NCBI GenBank assembly: GCA_027625915.1
Contig: JANTQA010000047.1
Coordinates: 17,050,001-17,114,000, forward strand
DNA length: 64,000 bases
Origin: Anaeramoeba flamelloides
Taxonomy: Eukaryota > Metamonada > Anaeramoebidae
Direction of reading: 5' to 3'
Shown here: in pieces, positions 1 to 10,247 of the stretch
Layout of the letters: every line of letters starts with the position of its first letter
Numbering within the stretch: position 1 is the first letter of the stretch
Program-made: the position numbers and the translations under genes
Notes under the pieces: model-generated
The model's input: only the letters and a program-made list of their open reading frames with translations
Databases searched by the model: none
Told to the model about the DNA's origin: nothing

Positions 1-1763
1 ATGAAAAGAACTTATTCATACAAGTACAAAATGAATTGGTTTTGAGGAACTTTTGTTGTGTAATTGTTTGCCATCCTGTGCTCGAATGGAAGGTTCAAAA
101 TTCTTACAGTTTTTAACCTATTTTTTTTTTCAAATGGAAACTATTTTTCCACAAAACTGATATCTGAAAGATAAATGGAAAAATTTATTACTTCGCTTGC
201 AATTTTCTTTTTTCAGATTGAGAACGAAACCACAACTGCTTCTTTGAGAACTATACTTATTAAAGAAACGTATGGATTGGAAGTGAAAATTTTTTCCCAT
301 TTAGAATGGGTTTACCAGTAGATAAAAAAAATATTCAATTGGGTACTGTTTGTTGACAGGTGGGGGTTAACGAATGTCCTCCAGATCTTAATAATTTTTT
401 CAGAAATGAGGTTATCTTTTCACATTCAAAAAAGTGTGCTTTTTTTCAAAATTTAGATTTCCATTTATCTTACTTCAACTAGACCATTTGGCATAGTTGT
501 TAACATAAATCACTGTACTGTTTTTTTAATTTCTCATTAACGAAAGGCAAAGTAAGATCCAATTCGCAATATTCTATTTGTTGCAATTTTGGAAATGTTG
601 TTGAAATTTAATCTAAAAACCATACTTTTGATTGAATCAAACATTTTTCATTCAGAGAATAACCAATTCTATGAATAATATCTCATAAAGGTGTTGAACA
701 AATTTGATGGATCTGTTTGTGGAAGATTTTTGCACAGTTTGCAATTAATAGTATGATTTTAATAATTTTTTAATTTATTCCAAATTAACTTTAAAGTAGT
801 GATTGTTTCCAGAGAATTTGTTTTTCAGATTCTTTTTTTTTGGGAGAAACAAAAAAATTGACTGAAGTGAATCAAAAAAGAATGTTTTTTTGAAAAAAAG
901 AAGTTCATTTGAAAAAACTTTTTTATTGGACAATAAAAGAAATCAATTTTTATTCAACTTTTGGAAAAAAAAGAAAAGAAGAATCCAAAGAATAAAAACA
1001 AAATATCAAACTCTGCAATTCTTCAAGGTTTTTTCAAAGTGACAACTTCCGAACCAAAGATTAAATTTGAATTTTACTTGTCTTTTAAACCTTTTTTTTT
1101 GACAAGCTGAAGGAAAATTTCGTAGGATTTATTTTACAACAAACATTAACTTGATCGAATCTATCTAGCTTATTTGAAAGGTATGCTGGCTTTCTTGTAG
1201 TGAAGAAATGTTGATGATAATAATTTTCAATAACCCATCCTTTTGGTAAGGTTATTTTAGAAATCGAAAAAGAATCTTCGAATATTAAAAATAACGAAAG
1301 AAAATATTTTTCTGCCCGATCAAAACAAAGATTTGCTCATTAAAATGAATAAAACATAAAGCCCTTCAAACCACAAAAACTGAAAAATACTGGCAACGAA
1401 AAGAATTGTAAGGTCAAAGATTAATTACAGTTATCCATGATAAAACGAAAGTTCTTTTTTATACAATTTCTATTGTCTTGTTGTTAAGAAATTATAAAAA
1501 AGAAAACAAAGGATTATTCTCAAAAGATCCCGAAATAGATTCTGAAAAAGTGGAAAAAACAAACCCTAAAAAGAAACAACTCTAAAGATAATTTTCACAG
1601 ATCCAAAATTTGTCAAAATCAAATTTCTTCTCTTTTTCAAACTCAAAAAAATTGAATATTTTTTTTTTCTTTTCTTTTCTTTTTTTTCTCTGTATGAACT
1701 TTTCAGTTTTTAACTTTCAAAAAGTGTCTATTGCCTCTTTAAAAAAAAAAAAAATCATGAAAT
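1..1763. other. Intergenic, no gene seen
   Basis: I see no open frame with coding character and no recognisable RNA gene on either strand here. The stretch is AT-rich with many short A and T runs. A motif near 1,130-1,150 (TTTATTTTACAACAAACA) resembles the right end of the 220-bp MITE found whole at 35,670-35,889, but no matching left end was found. Confidence 0.5.
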
Positions 1764-1777
1764 TAAAAAAAAAAAAA
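1764..1777 (-). terminator. Pol III oligo-T terminator
   Basis: About 13 T in a row on the minus strand begin two bases past the tRNA acceptor end, the expected Pol III stop signal for the CUA tRNA. Confidence 0.7.
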
Positions 1778-1778
1778 C

Positions 1779-1850
1779 CGTTTCGAGCCAGAATCGAACT
1801 AGCAAATACCGATTTAGAGTCGACCGTTTTGCCTATTAAACTATCGAAAC
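1779..1850 (-). tRNA. tRNA with CUA anticodon (UAG-reading)
   Basis: Read on the minus strand from 1,850, this folds as a complete 72-nt cloverleaf. The acceptor stem is 7/7 (GTTTCGA with TCGAAAC). The D stem is 4/4 (GTTT with AAAC) around an 8-nt loop holding GG. The anticodon stem is 5 bp including G-U pairs, with a 7-nt loop CTCTAAA. The variable loop is 4 nt, and the T stem is 5 bp with loop TTCGATT. U33 is present and positions 34-36 read CTA, so the tRNA would pair with UAG. The A-box-like (TAGTTTAATAGG) and B-box-like (AGTTCGATTCT) promoters are intact. A run of 13 T follows within two bases of the 3' end, a good Pol III terminator. The loop matches tRNA-Gln isoacceptors of UAG-recoding ciliates from memory, so glutamine is a reasonable guess for its charge, but identity is inference. 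A tRNA pseudogene is the alternative, though no pairing defect is visible. Confidence 0.85.
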
Positions 1851-2469
1851 AATACGTTTCTCTTTTTTAAATAAAATTAGATTAGTTGATTAAGATTCAT
1901 AATTATTATCCAAAAAATTTACTTTATTAAAACAATAAATTCTAAACATTTATTTTGATCTCCAAATGGTTACTTTATTTCTAGCTCAATAGCCAAATTT
2001 AAAATCCTATCAATTACATCCTAAAATCAGGTAATATTATTTATTTGGTATAAAAAGTTAAAAAATGTTTTACTACCTTCTAAATTTAATTAATTTCAAC
2101 AGCGATTTTCAAAGAAATTGGTAGATGTATTATCTCTAAATTTATATAAATGTTTTAATATCCTACTTATATTATGTAATACTGGACTGAGGGAAAAACA
2201 TACTATGAGCCAAAATATCCTTATACAGAGTATAAAACACATAAAATATCATGAAAAAATTTTCAAAAAAAAAATAAAACATTTGTTATTTTTCACTTTT
2301 TGAAAACCTCACTTCAAATAAACACTATTGGTAAATAAATGATCTTTTAATCAAAAATTATTATATAAAGATATTTTACAATTTATTTTGGAAAATCTAA
2401 TTTTATTGATTAATTAAAATTTTTGTTAATTTCCTCTTAGAAAAAAATTTGAAAATTTTTTTTTCTTCA

Positions 2470-2879
2470 CAGCTAAAACTGTTCCAAGGCTACGATGAAT
2501 TTTTTTAAATATCAAATTTTGATGTTGATTTAGGTTTTTAAAAAGTTGTATATAGGAATAATAAAGCTTATATTTTGAAAAAATTTTTTTAGAAAAGGGT
2601 TGATATGAAAAATAAACAGGTTTTATAATCAAAATTAAATTCATTTTTTCAAGCGTAAATTTTTTTTTTGTTTCTGAATGAATTTTCATTATTTGGACTC
2701 ATTGTGGGCTCTGAAACTTTATTCTTTGAAATAAGAAAAAATACTTGAATATTAACTCATTTAAGAAGTTTTTTTTTTTAATATGTGATTTCTTTATTCT
2801 TATAGTCAACTTTTTAAAAATCTATTTCAACATCAAAATTTGATATTGATACAATTTCATGGAAGCGTTGAATAGACTG
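2470..2879. mobile_element. Foldback MITE, mariner-like ends
   Basis: This is an inverted repeat of about 410 bp. The left arm (about 2,470-2,575) and right arm (about 2,785-2,879) are reverse complements; the best-kept part reads TATCAAATTTTGATGTTG on the left and its complement on the right. The ends are CAG...CTG. The right end is followed by TA, and the left end is preceded by CA, probably a mutated TA duplication. No transposase is inside. It is a single copy in this window. Confidence 0.55.
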
Positions 2880-2899
2880 TAAGAGGACATTTCATTATG

Positions 2900-4005
2900 A
2901 ACCCCATTTCAAAAAAATGTGAACCACTTGAAATAATTAATTGAAATAAAAATATAGATCCTTTAGCATTCAAGAACAACTAATAATTAAATATGATTTG
3001 TAATTCACTTTAAAATCACATTAAATATATAAAAACCCGATATTTTAAAAATAAGAAAAAAATAAAATCAAAAACTAAAAAAAAAGTTAGCCAAATTATT
3101 TTGAAATGAGCATTACAGATTTTTGATTGCTGAACTTTCACTAAGAAAAAAGTTAAACAAGAAGAAGATTTTTTGTTAATAATTAAATCCATTTTCAAAG
3201 ACATTACATAGTCTAAATTTTCTTAGTGATTATTTGTCTTTTCGAAGATCTCTTTTTTTAATCTACATGATCTTTCGCAAAAAAAAATGCGAATAAGAAA
3301 AAAAAAAAAAAGACAAAAAAAAAGAAAAACATAAATTTGAAAAAGTAAAAAAAAAGGGTATATTATTAAATTTCAAAATTGGTCAAATTGAAATTTTTCA
3401 TATTTTTGAAGATTTTCTTGTTTATTATCATTGGTATGAAAGTTTTTAAGTGTTTTTTATAATTTTTGGAGGAAAAATTAAAAATATTATTTTGTGATTG
3501 GTAGTATTTTATTACTTGTTTTTTAGAAAATCCAAAAATTTGAAATTATAAATACTAAATATTTTTAAAAATTTGTTCGAAATTCAATTTTAACCACCAA
3601 AGTTAAGTTGAAATTTTTTTCCTCTTAAAACAAGTTTCAAAAGTCTAATTGGTCAGTTAATAATTTTTTTTTCTAAATCCGTGCCAAAATTTTCTAGCAT
3701 GGTATTCAAACGCCAAAAACCTACCCTAACATACCTTAACATACCCGTAAAGAGGTTTTCAAATACAGACAGTCAATATATTTAAATGGAATTAACTTTT
3801 TTAGAAAAAATGAGAATTTGACCAATTATGAAATTTAATAATTTTCCCAAAAAAAAATTTGAAAAATTAGTAAAAAAGATACTAATCCAAAAATTTGAAA
3901 ATATTTTTTTGATAAGAATACAGAGATAAAACCCCCAAAACAACCCCCATTAACATTATAAAGAGAATCAAAATTTTTGAAAAATAGTTTGTTTTAAAAG
4001 TATTT
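2900..4005. repeat. Repeat family C, copy 1 (interrupted)
   Basis: This stretch is shared with 9,150-9,810 and 17,860-18,450. All three open with a block like CATTTCAAAAATTGTGA, carry an internal GTGAGTCA-type inverted match, and close with GAAAATATTTTT followed by ATTAACATTATAAA. In this copy the middle is split by a separate foldback at 3,361-3,843. There is no open frame. It is probably a degenerate non-autonomous DNA element. Confidence 0.55.
3361..3843. mobile_element. Foldback element inside family C
   Basis: The terminal inverted repeats of about 28 bp (ATTATTAAATTTCAAAATTG on the left, near-exact complement at 3,813-3,842) bound about 480 bp. The element interrupts repeat C copy 1: the sister C copies at 9,150 and 17,860 lack it, so it inserted after C. 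No coding capacity is visible. Confidence 0.5.
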
Positions 4006-4054
4006 TAAATCTGACTAATATCCTTTAAAGAGGTATTATATATTATTTAAGGAA

Positions 4055-4385
4055 TATTCGCTCTTTTTTCTTCTTTTTTTTTAGCCAGGTAATAGAGGAA
4101 TTCATTACACAAAGATACAATTAAACCGGATACACAACTTGATTTATCAACTTTAGAGAAATGAATTATCAATAGTAAAAAGAGTTCATTTTCCCCAATT
4201 AAATTTTCAGTACCAAGATCTGATCTTTTTTGTTTGGATTTTTATATTTTGAAAAGAAAAAGTTAGTAAAAAATTTTTATTTTGACGAAATACAACTTTG
4301 AATAATTTCTAAGAGTCTATATAAATAAATAAACTTGTGTATTTAATTTTATTTTAAAAAACAATAAAAATGAATCAAATATTAA
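4055..4385. repeat. Repeat family B, copy 1 (left part)
   Basis: Shares its sequence with 13,635-14,560 and with 58,795-60,540. Landmarks are a pyrimidine tract, then TCAACTTTAGAGAAATGA, a GATCTGATC-like block and an AAAAATTTTTATTTTGA block. Only the left third is present; the family continues further in the other two copies. No open frame. Confidence 0.5.
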
Positions 4386-4436
4386 ATCATTGGAGATCTA
4401 AAATAATTTATCATCTATTTTATTCACAAATATTTA

Positions 4437-4633
4437 CAGTCAGTTCCACTTTGAAGAATCAAACTTTCAACAACATTTAAGGCACAATAAAAATCTTAAA
4501 TTAAGGCACAAAATTTGTATTTTTTTTTTTACAGAATTTATTTTACTAGAATCTGAATTTTGTGCCTTAATTTGAGATTTTTATTGTGCCCTAAATTTGT
4601 TTGAAGTTTGTACCTTAGAAGTGGAACTGACTG
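4437..4633. mobile_element. 197-bp palindromic mariner-type MITE, copy 1
   Basis: Flanked by TA on both sides, beginning CAGTCAGTTCCACTTT and ending in the complement (AAGTGGAACTGACTG). Inside, the motif AAGGCACAA recurs in both arms. The arms are about 85 bp and nearly complementary over their whole length, so the transcript would form one long hairpin. TA duplication plus CAGT ends fits the Tc1/mariner superfamily. Sister copies lie at 17,153, 18,913, 36,764 and 52,217. Confidence 0.85.
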
Positions 4634-4639
4634 TAGAAT

Positions 4640-5700
4640 TTTTTTTTTATTTGATATTTTTGCCATCTTGTATCATGTTCATTATTTTTTTATTTTTTAA
4701 TGAGGTGATATTGAGGATTCTATAAAAACTTTTTTTATAATTTAATTTTTTTTTTTTTATTTGAAATATTTTATGGCACTGAGATACCGAATTTTTTTTT
4801 ATATTTTTTTGAATTTTTTTCAAATGAATTATTTATTTCTCATGAATGTTAGAATATCCTTACTTTTTCAAATATAGTAGGGTTAAATTTAAACACAAAT
4901 TTGATTAAATTGACTAAAAATGATTGTTTTCAATTTCTATAATATTTTTTTTTCTCATTATAGAAAAATTAACCCTTTAGAGATATATGATAAGAAACAA
5001 ATTTACTTTTTTTTTCAAAATTTGTTTTTTTTTGCAATTGAGAATTCTTTTAAACTTTCTTTTAAATTGAATTTTTTTATCAAATAGAATTTGTGATTGT
5101 TTAAAAACTTTCTTTTTAATTGGATTTTTATTCTATAGTTTATTTTTTTTTAAACATTAGATAATGTGGATTTTTTTTTATATATTTAAATATTTTCTAT
5201 AAGATCTTGTGATTTTTTGTTTGTTTTCTGATTTTTTTCTTTTTTGAAATGGATAATTTTTAAAACTTTCTTTTAAATATAACTTTTTTTTTTCCAAATT
5301 TGATTTTTCTGAATTGAGGTATGCTCTAACTTTTTTTTTTAATTGAATTTTTTGGCAAATAGATCCTCTGAAATTTTTTTGTGTTATTTGAATTTTGTCT
5401 ATCAAAAGAAGGGCAATTTCACAATATTCTTTTTGTTGCCAAGTCGCGCCTCAAGTATGAAAACCCACAGATAGTGACTGGATTTTTAATTGACTTTTTG
5501 TCATTTGACACTGAAATATTTTTGATTTTGTATTTTTGAATAATAATCCTTTGAATTCTTTTACTATTCTACGTTTTAAATTTTTCCAACGGCAAGAAGA
5601 GTAAATATAAATTATAAGTTTTATTGAGCAAATTACCAGCCAATTCTGGAACAAATTCTTAATTTCTGTTGAGCCCTTAAATCCAAAAAAAACTCATTTT
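4640..5700. other. T-rich intergenic stretch
   Basis: No gene was seen. From about 5,040 to 5,360 the stretch is built of loosely repeated units (ACTTTCTTTTAAATTGAATT-like blocks about 60-90 bp apart), which suggests an old tandem duplication. Confidence 0.4.
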
Positions 5701-5917
5701 TAAACAATTGAAAACACCCAATCAGAGAATAGAAAATAAAAAACAATATTCGTTCAGTTTTAATTCCTCCTTAAAACCAACCACAAAAATTAAATATTCC
5801 TCAAAGAATCCCTATTTAAACCTAAAAAATATTAACAAATACATTTTTTGCTTTTTAACTTTTTTTTTCTTTTTGGTTTGCTCTGAATTATTCTATTTTT
5901 TAATTTGTGAAACCAAA

Positions 5918-7240
5918 ATGGATGATGATGATCTTTTTGGATTTTTTAATGAGTCAGATAACAACAAAAACTTTCCAGTTTTTTCAAGTCCATTAACTTC
6001 TTCGCCACCTTCCACAAGAAAAAGATTTACCCCAACAAGCCAAGTCTCAGCTTCAAAAAAAAAAAAATTCAACAATTCTCTTCCTCTATTTAATCTTCAC
6101 ACACAAAGGAAATTAAATTTTTCTAATAACGATAACCAAGAACAGATTCCCTCTAATGTACACAATTATTCAGATGACGATCTTGTTGATTCAATTTTTC
6201 AAGACATTAGTAATTATACTGAGAAATCTCTTCAAAAACAAAACCAAAAACAAAAACAAACAAAACTACAAGAACAAGAACAAGAACAAGAACAAAAAAA
6301 AGAAAAAGAAAAAGATAAAGAAAAAGAGAAAGAAAAGAAACAACAGAAGATAAAAAAAATATATCAGAAAAAGAAAAAGAAAAAGAAAAAAAAAGATCAA
6401 GAAAAGGAAATTTTCAAGAATAATAATAAAATCCAAAAACAAGAACACACAAAGGAAATTGATTTTAATAAATTGTCAAACTTAAAACTTTTTAATTCCC
6501 AAATATCTTCAAATCAAAAAACAAATTTAATAAAAACCAACAAAAACAATAATAAAGAAATAAAAATTAAAAAACAACAAAATAATTCGATGAAGAATAA
6601 TTTGAAGCCTAAAAAAAAGTCTCTCACGAAAAAGAAACAGAAAAATGAAGATAAAAATTACAAGAAAAACAAAAATCTACAAAACAAACCCAAAACAGAA
6701 AAAAAGACTAGAACAAAGAAAAAGACTAAAACAAAAAAAAAACTCAAAAAAAACAAAAAACTAAAAAGCAAAAGAAACAAAAGATCAATATTTACAGATT
6801 GTAAAACAAATGACTTAAGGACAAACTGCCCTATTTGTTTTGATTTCGTCACAAAATCTGGCCACCACCAGATCTGCACTTTATCATGTGGGCACATTTT
6901 TGGGAAGCAATGTATAATTCGATGGATCAAAAATAAAATGAATGAAAAGAAAAAGGCCTTTTGTCCAGTATGCAAAAAGCCATGCAAACTGCGGCAATCA
7001 AGATCCCTTTCCACTGATCAAATTGTTGTTTGTGATGACTCACTATCTCAAGAACTTCACAAAAAATTAGAATCAAGCGAATATTCAATTCAAAATGTGA
7101 AAATTATGATTGATAAATTAATAAGTGAAATTAATTTTGTAAAGTTTAAATATAACTCCTTATCACGTGGACTGAAATTGGACGACCGGTTTAGTCCTTT
7201 AAAAAAATATAAAACCAACCCAAAACCTCTATTAATTTAA
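5918..7240 (+). CDS. RFWD3-like RING finger protein, lysine-rich
   Basis: Single-exon gene of 440 residues. The start is the first in-frame ATG (MDDDDLFGFF); the open frame extends upstream but without an ATG. Residues 1-110 are acidic/Ser-rich, and about 110-295 are an extreme Lys/Gln/Glu/Asn tract. A RING domain follows at about 304-352: C304-x2-C307, C324-x-H326, C332 and C349-x2-C352. Glycine 329 sits where most RINGs have a zinc-binding Cys. The pattern CGHxFGxxC with that same Gly is typical of RFWD3, the ubiquitin ligase acting on RPA and RAD51 at stalled forks. After the RING comes a probable coiled coil (about 375-415), also as in RFWD3. The WD40 half of RFWD3 is absent; the protein ends at a TAA. 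A ubiquitin ligase role is inferred from the RING; a genome-maintenance role rests on resemblance only. It converges on the PROPPIN gene. Confidence 0.75.
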   Translation: MDDDDLFGFFNESDNNKNFPVFSSPLTSSPPSTRKRFTPTSQVSASKKKKFNNSLPLFNLHTQRKLNFSNNDNQEQIPSNVHNYSDDDLVDSIFQDISNYTEKSLQKQNQKQKQTKLQEQEQEQEQKKEKEKDKEKEKEKKQQKIKKIYQKKKKKKKKKDQEKEIFKNNNKIQKQEHTKEIDFNKLSNLKLFNSQISSNQKTNLIKTNKNNNKEIKIKKQQNNSMKNNLKPKKKSLTKKKQKNEDKNYKKNKNLQNKPKTEKKTRTKKKTKTKKKLKKNKKLKSKRNKRSIFTDCKTNDLRTNCPICFDFVTKSGHHQICTLSCGHIFGKQCIIRWIKNKMNEKKKAFCPVCKKPCKLRQSRSLSTDQIVVCDDSLSQELHKKLESSEYSIQNVKIMIDKLISEINFVKFKYNSLSRGLKLDDRFSPLKKYKTNPKPLLI

Positions 7241-7377
7241 AAAAATAATCCTCAAAGCAGATTTTTCAAGATTTTATCTTTTTTTGAGAAAAAATAATTT
7301 TTTCACAAATTAAATTATTTTTTAATTTTCAATTTTTAATTTCAAAATAAAGTTTGAAAAAATTTAACGAATTATTA

Positions 7378-8204
7378 CTGTCAGATCTAAAACCCGGAAA
7401 TTTCTGAAACCCGGTAATTCCATTTTTCTGATCAATTGTAAATATTAGTAAAAAGTCAAAAATATACTCCCATTTTACAGACAAATAACCCAATTACCCA
7501 GCAACTTATAACCTTTCCAATTGGGGTATTAGTTAAATATTCTGAATCCATTAATTTTAACTCTTTGGTGAATTCAGAAATCAAAAAAATCCAAAATTTG
7601 TAAAATTAATTGAGAACATTAGTGAAAATTGAAAATCAAATTTATTGCGATTTTTCCTTTAGATAAATTCTAAATTTATTAGGAATCATCTTTATAAGAA
7701 TTATTTTGTTACATCATTTATGAAATAAGAGTTTTATTTTCTTTATATCTTTCTTTTTAATAATTTTTTTCAAAATTTTAAATTTCTATTGGGAACCTTA
7801 GAGGATTTATTTTTTGACAAAAGGGTTTTCATAATTTAATGAAAATTTACAATAATCAAACACCTCTCTCAAATTCAAATTCTTTCAAATATTTTAAAAG
7901 TATGAAAATGTTTTTTTATTTCAAAATTTAAAATCAAAAGTGGATTTTCATTTTTAGTAATGTTCTCAATTAATTTTACAAATTTTGGATTTTTTTTGAT
8001 TTCTGAATTCACCAAAGAGTTAAAAATGATGGATTCAGAATATTTAACCAATACTCCAATTGGAAAGGTTATAAGTTGCTGGGTAATTGGGTTATTTGTC
8101 TGTAAAATGGGAGTATATTTTTTGACTTTTTTACTAATATTTACAATTGATCAGAAAAATGGAATTACCGGGTTTCAGAAATTTCCGGGTTTTAGATTTG
8201 ACTG
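7378..8204. mobile_element. 827-bp foldback element, TTA-flanked
   Basis: The left arm (7,378-7,635) and right arm (7,945-8,204) are near-perfect reverse complements of about 255 bp. The ends are CTGTCAGATCTAAAACCC and its complement with two mismatches, flanked by TTA on both sides. The open frame across the right arm is an artefact of the palindrome, because its sequence is mirrored in the left arm. The inner ends of the arms carry a GAACATTAGTGAAAA motif that recurs in other foldbacks of this window. Non-autonomous; no transposase. Confidence 0.75.
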
Positions 8205-8267
8205 TTATTTACTTTTTTTAAATGTTTAATTTTTTTGAAACATATATCAAATTAAATTCTTTTCTTA

Positions 8268-9133
8268 CCATTGTGAAAAAAATTTGGGTCATTAAAAAAA
8301 ATTGGGTCAGTCAAAAATTTGTTTTCGTTTTTTTAAATAGTAAATATTAGCAAAATGGTTTTTTGATCAAAGTAAAATTTTATGAACAAATCTTACATTT
8401 AATAAAAACCAAAGTCATTATCAATAATAATTTTCAAATGCAATATTAAATTGTTGCATTTGAACCTTTTAGAATTACTGTGGAACTCTAAAAAACAAAA
8501 TTTTACTTTTAATTGTAAACTTTACTAAAAATGTTAATTTTTTTTTATTAGAAAACATTACAAGATCAAGTTAATTATTGTTTGGGAAGACCAAAAATTA
8601 ATAACAGTTTTAAATTAAGGTTTGTCTATGAGGATTTTTAGAATTTAAATGGTTTCTGAAATCTTGATATTTCGGTATTTTGAAGTTTTGATTGTAAACA
8701 TTAGTGGAAAACAACCTCTTTCGAAAAAATATCTTTTTTGGAAGAATTTATGATTCAATTTGGTTTAAAAGGATATTTAAGATTAACCGTGATAAATTTG
8801 CGTTTATTAACAATGATAAATATCTTATTGAATTAATAGATTTTAATATTTCCTATTAAATAGTTCTCTTATTTTTAGTAAAGTTTACAATTAAAAATAA
8901 ATTTTTGTATTTTTGGAGTTCCACAGTAATTCAAAAGCTTCAAATGCAACAATTTAATATTGCATTTGAAAATTATTATTGATAATGACTTTGGTTTTTA
9001 TTAAATGTAAGATTTGTTCATAAAATTTTACTTTGATCAAAAACCATTTTGCTAATATTTACTATTTAAAAAACGAAAACAAATTTTTGACTGACCCAAT
9101 TTTTTTTAATGACCCAAATTTTTTTCACAATGG
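8268..9133. mobile_element. 0.86-kb foldback element N, copy 1
   Basis: Ends CCATTGTGAAAAAAATTTGG and its complement; arms of about 265 bp (8,268-8,530 and 8,872-9,133) are almost identical, with a spacer of about 340 bp. Flanked by TTA on both sides. A second copy at 59,123-59,986 is flanked by TCA on both sides, so the target duplication is 3 bp of the form TNA. This resembles PIF/Harbinger-type insertion, but the TIR gives no direct family match and no transposase is present. Confidence 0.8.
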
Positions 9134-9149
9134 TTAAGTGATATAAAAC

Positions 9150-9193
9150 GAAACACCATTTCAAAAATTGTTACTCACCTGAAAAAATAAATG

Positions 9194-9227
<34 letters not shown>

Positions 9228-9810
9228 TGTAGTATTAAAGAACAACAAATAATTAAATCTGATTTGTAAATCACTTTTAAATCATTCTAAATATTTAAAA
9301 ATCTGATATTTTAAAAATTAAAAAAAATAAAACTAAAAACTAAAAAAAAGTGAGTCAAAATTTTTGAAAGGGGCATTACCGATGTTTTATTACTGAACTT
9401 TCACCGAAAAAAAGTTAACAACAAGATTTTTTGCTAATAATTAATTTCATTTTAAAAGACATATCATTGTCGAAATTTTTTAATTGATTATTTGTCTTTT
9501 CAAAGATCTTTTTGTTTTTTCAAAAAATTTGAAATCAAAAAAAATTTGAAAATTAAAAAAAAAAAGAAAAAGAAATAGAAAAACAAAAGAAAAAAAAAAT
9601 TTGAAAAAGCAAAACTAAAAATTTGCAAAATTTTAAAAAATGATTCATCAAAAATTTGAAAAATTAAAACAAAAATTTGCAAAATTAGAAAAAATGATTT
9701 CAAACCCAAAATTTTGAAAATATTTTTGAAAAAAGAATCAGAGATAAACCCATATAAAAAATTCTTTTAACATTATAAAAAGAGTCAAAATTTTTGAAAA
9801 ACAGTTTATT
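9150..9810. repeat. Repeat family C, copy 2
   Basis: Uninterrupted relative of 2,900-4,005 and 17,860-18,450, starting just after foldback N copy 1. It contains a TA dinucleotide microsatellite at about 9,196-9,226 and a long A-rich middle. No coding frame. Confidence 0.55.
9196..9226. repeat. (TA)n microsatellite
   Basis: About 15 uninterrupted TA units lie inside repeat C copy 2. Confidence 0.9.
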
Positions 9811-10175
9811 TTTTTTTTTACATTTATAAAAAAATCTTTAGTTTCACTCTACTGAAAATTATAAATCAACAAAGGATTTACAAAAAACCCTTCAAAGATT
9901 TAATAAATAAAAATCCAAATCAATCGAAAAATTCAAGAGTATTTCAGTACAAAATAAAATTTGAAATATTTATTCAAAATAATTACGTCTTTAAAAAAAA
10001 AAAAAACAAATTTACTACAATGTCCGGAAAAGATCGTTTATGTACTTAAAAAAAATTTTTTTTTATTTTTTTATTTTATTATTTAAAGCATCTCTATGGG
10101 AATAAAAATAGAATTACACTTTAAAAAAACATTTTTTCCAATTTGACTTGCTTTTTTTTTTTTTTTGTGGAATAA

Positions 10176-10205
10176 AATAATAATAATAATAATAATAATA
10201 ATAAT
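10176..10205. repeat. (TAA)n microsatellite
   Basis: About ten trinucleotide units lie just downstream of the PROPPIN stop codon, in its probable 3' untranslated region. Confidence 0.9.
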
Positions 10206-10247
10206 TTTATTTATATTGCCCAAAGGATAGCTTAAATTACATTTAAA

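Noticed and set aside
1610-1870. An 86-codon plus-strand frame
   Set aside because: It lacks normal composition (Phe/Lys runs) and overlaps the tRNA on the other strand; it exists because the AT-rich tract lacks stops.
6266-7014. Hydrophobic minus-strand frames under the RING gene
   Set aside because: Antisense shadows of the poly-Lys tract and of the RING domain.
7960-8229. An 89-codon plus-strand frame
   Set aside because: It lies wholly in the right arm of a foldback; the mirrored left arm shows that the sequence is an inverted repeat rather than a gene.
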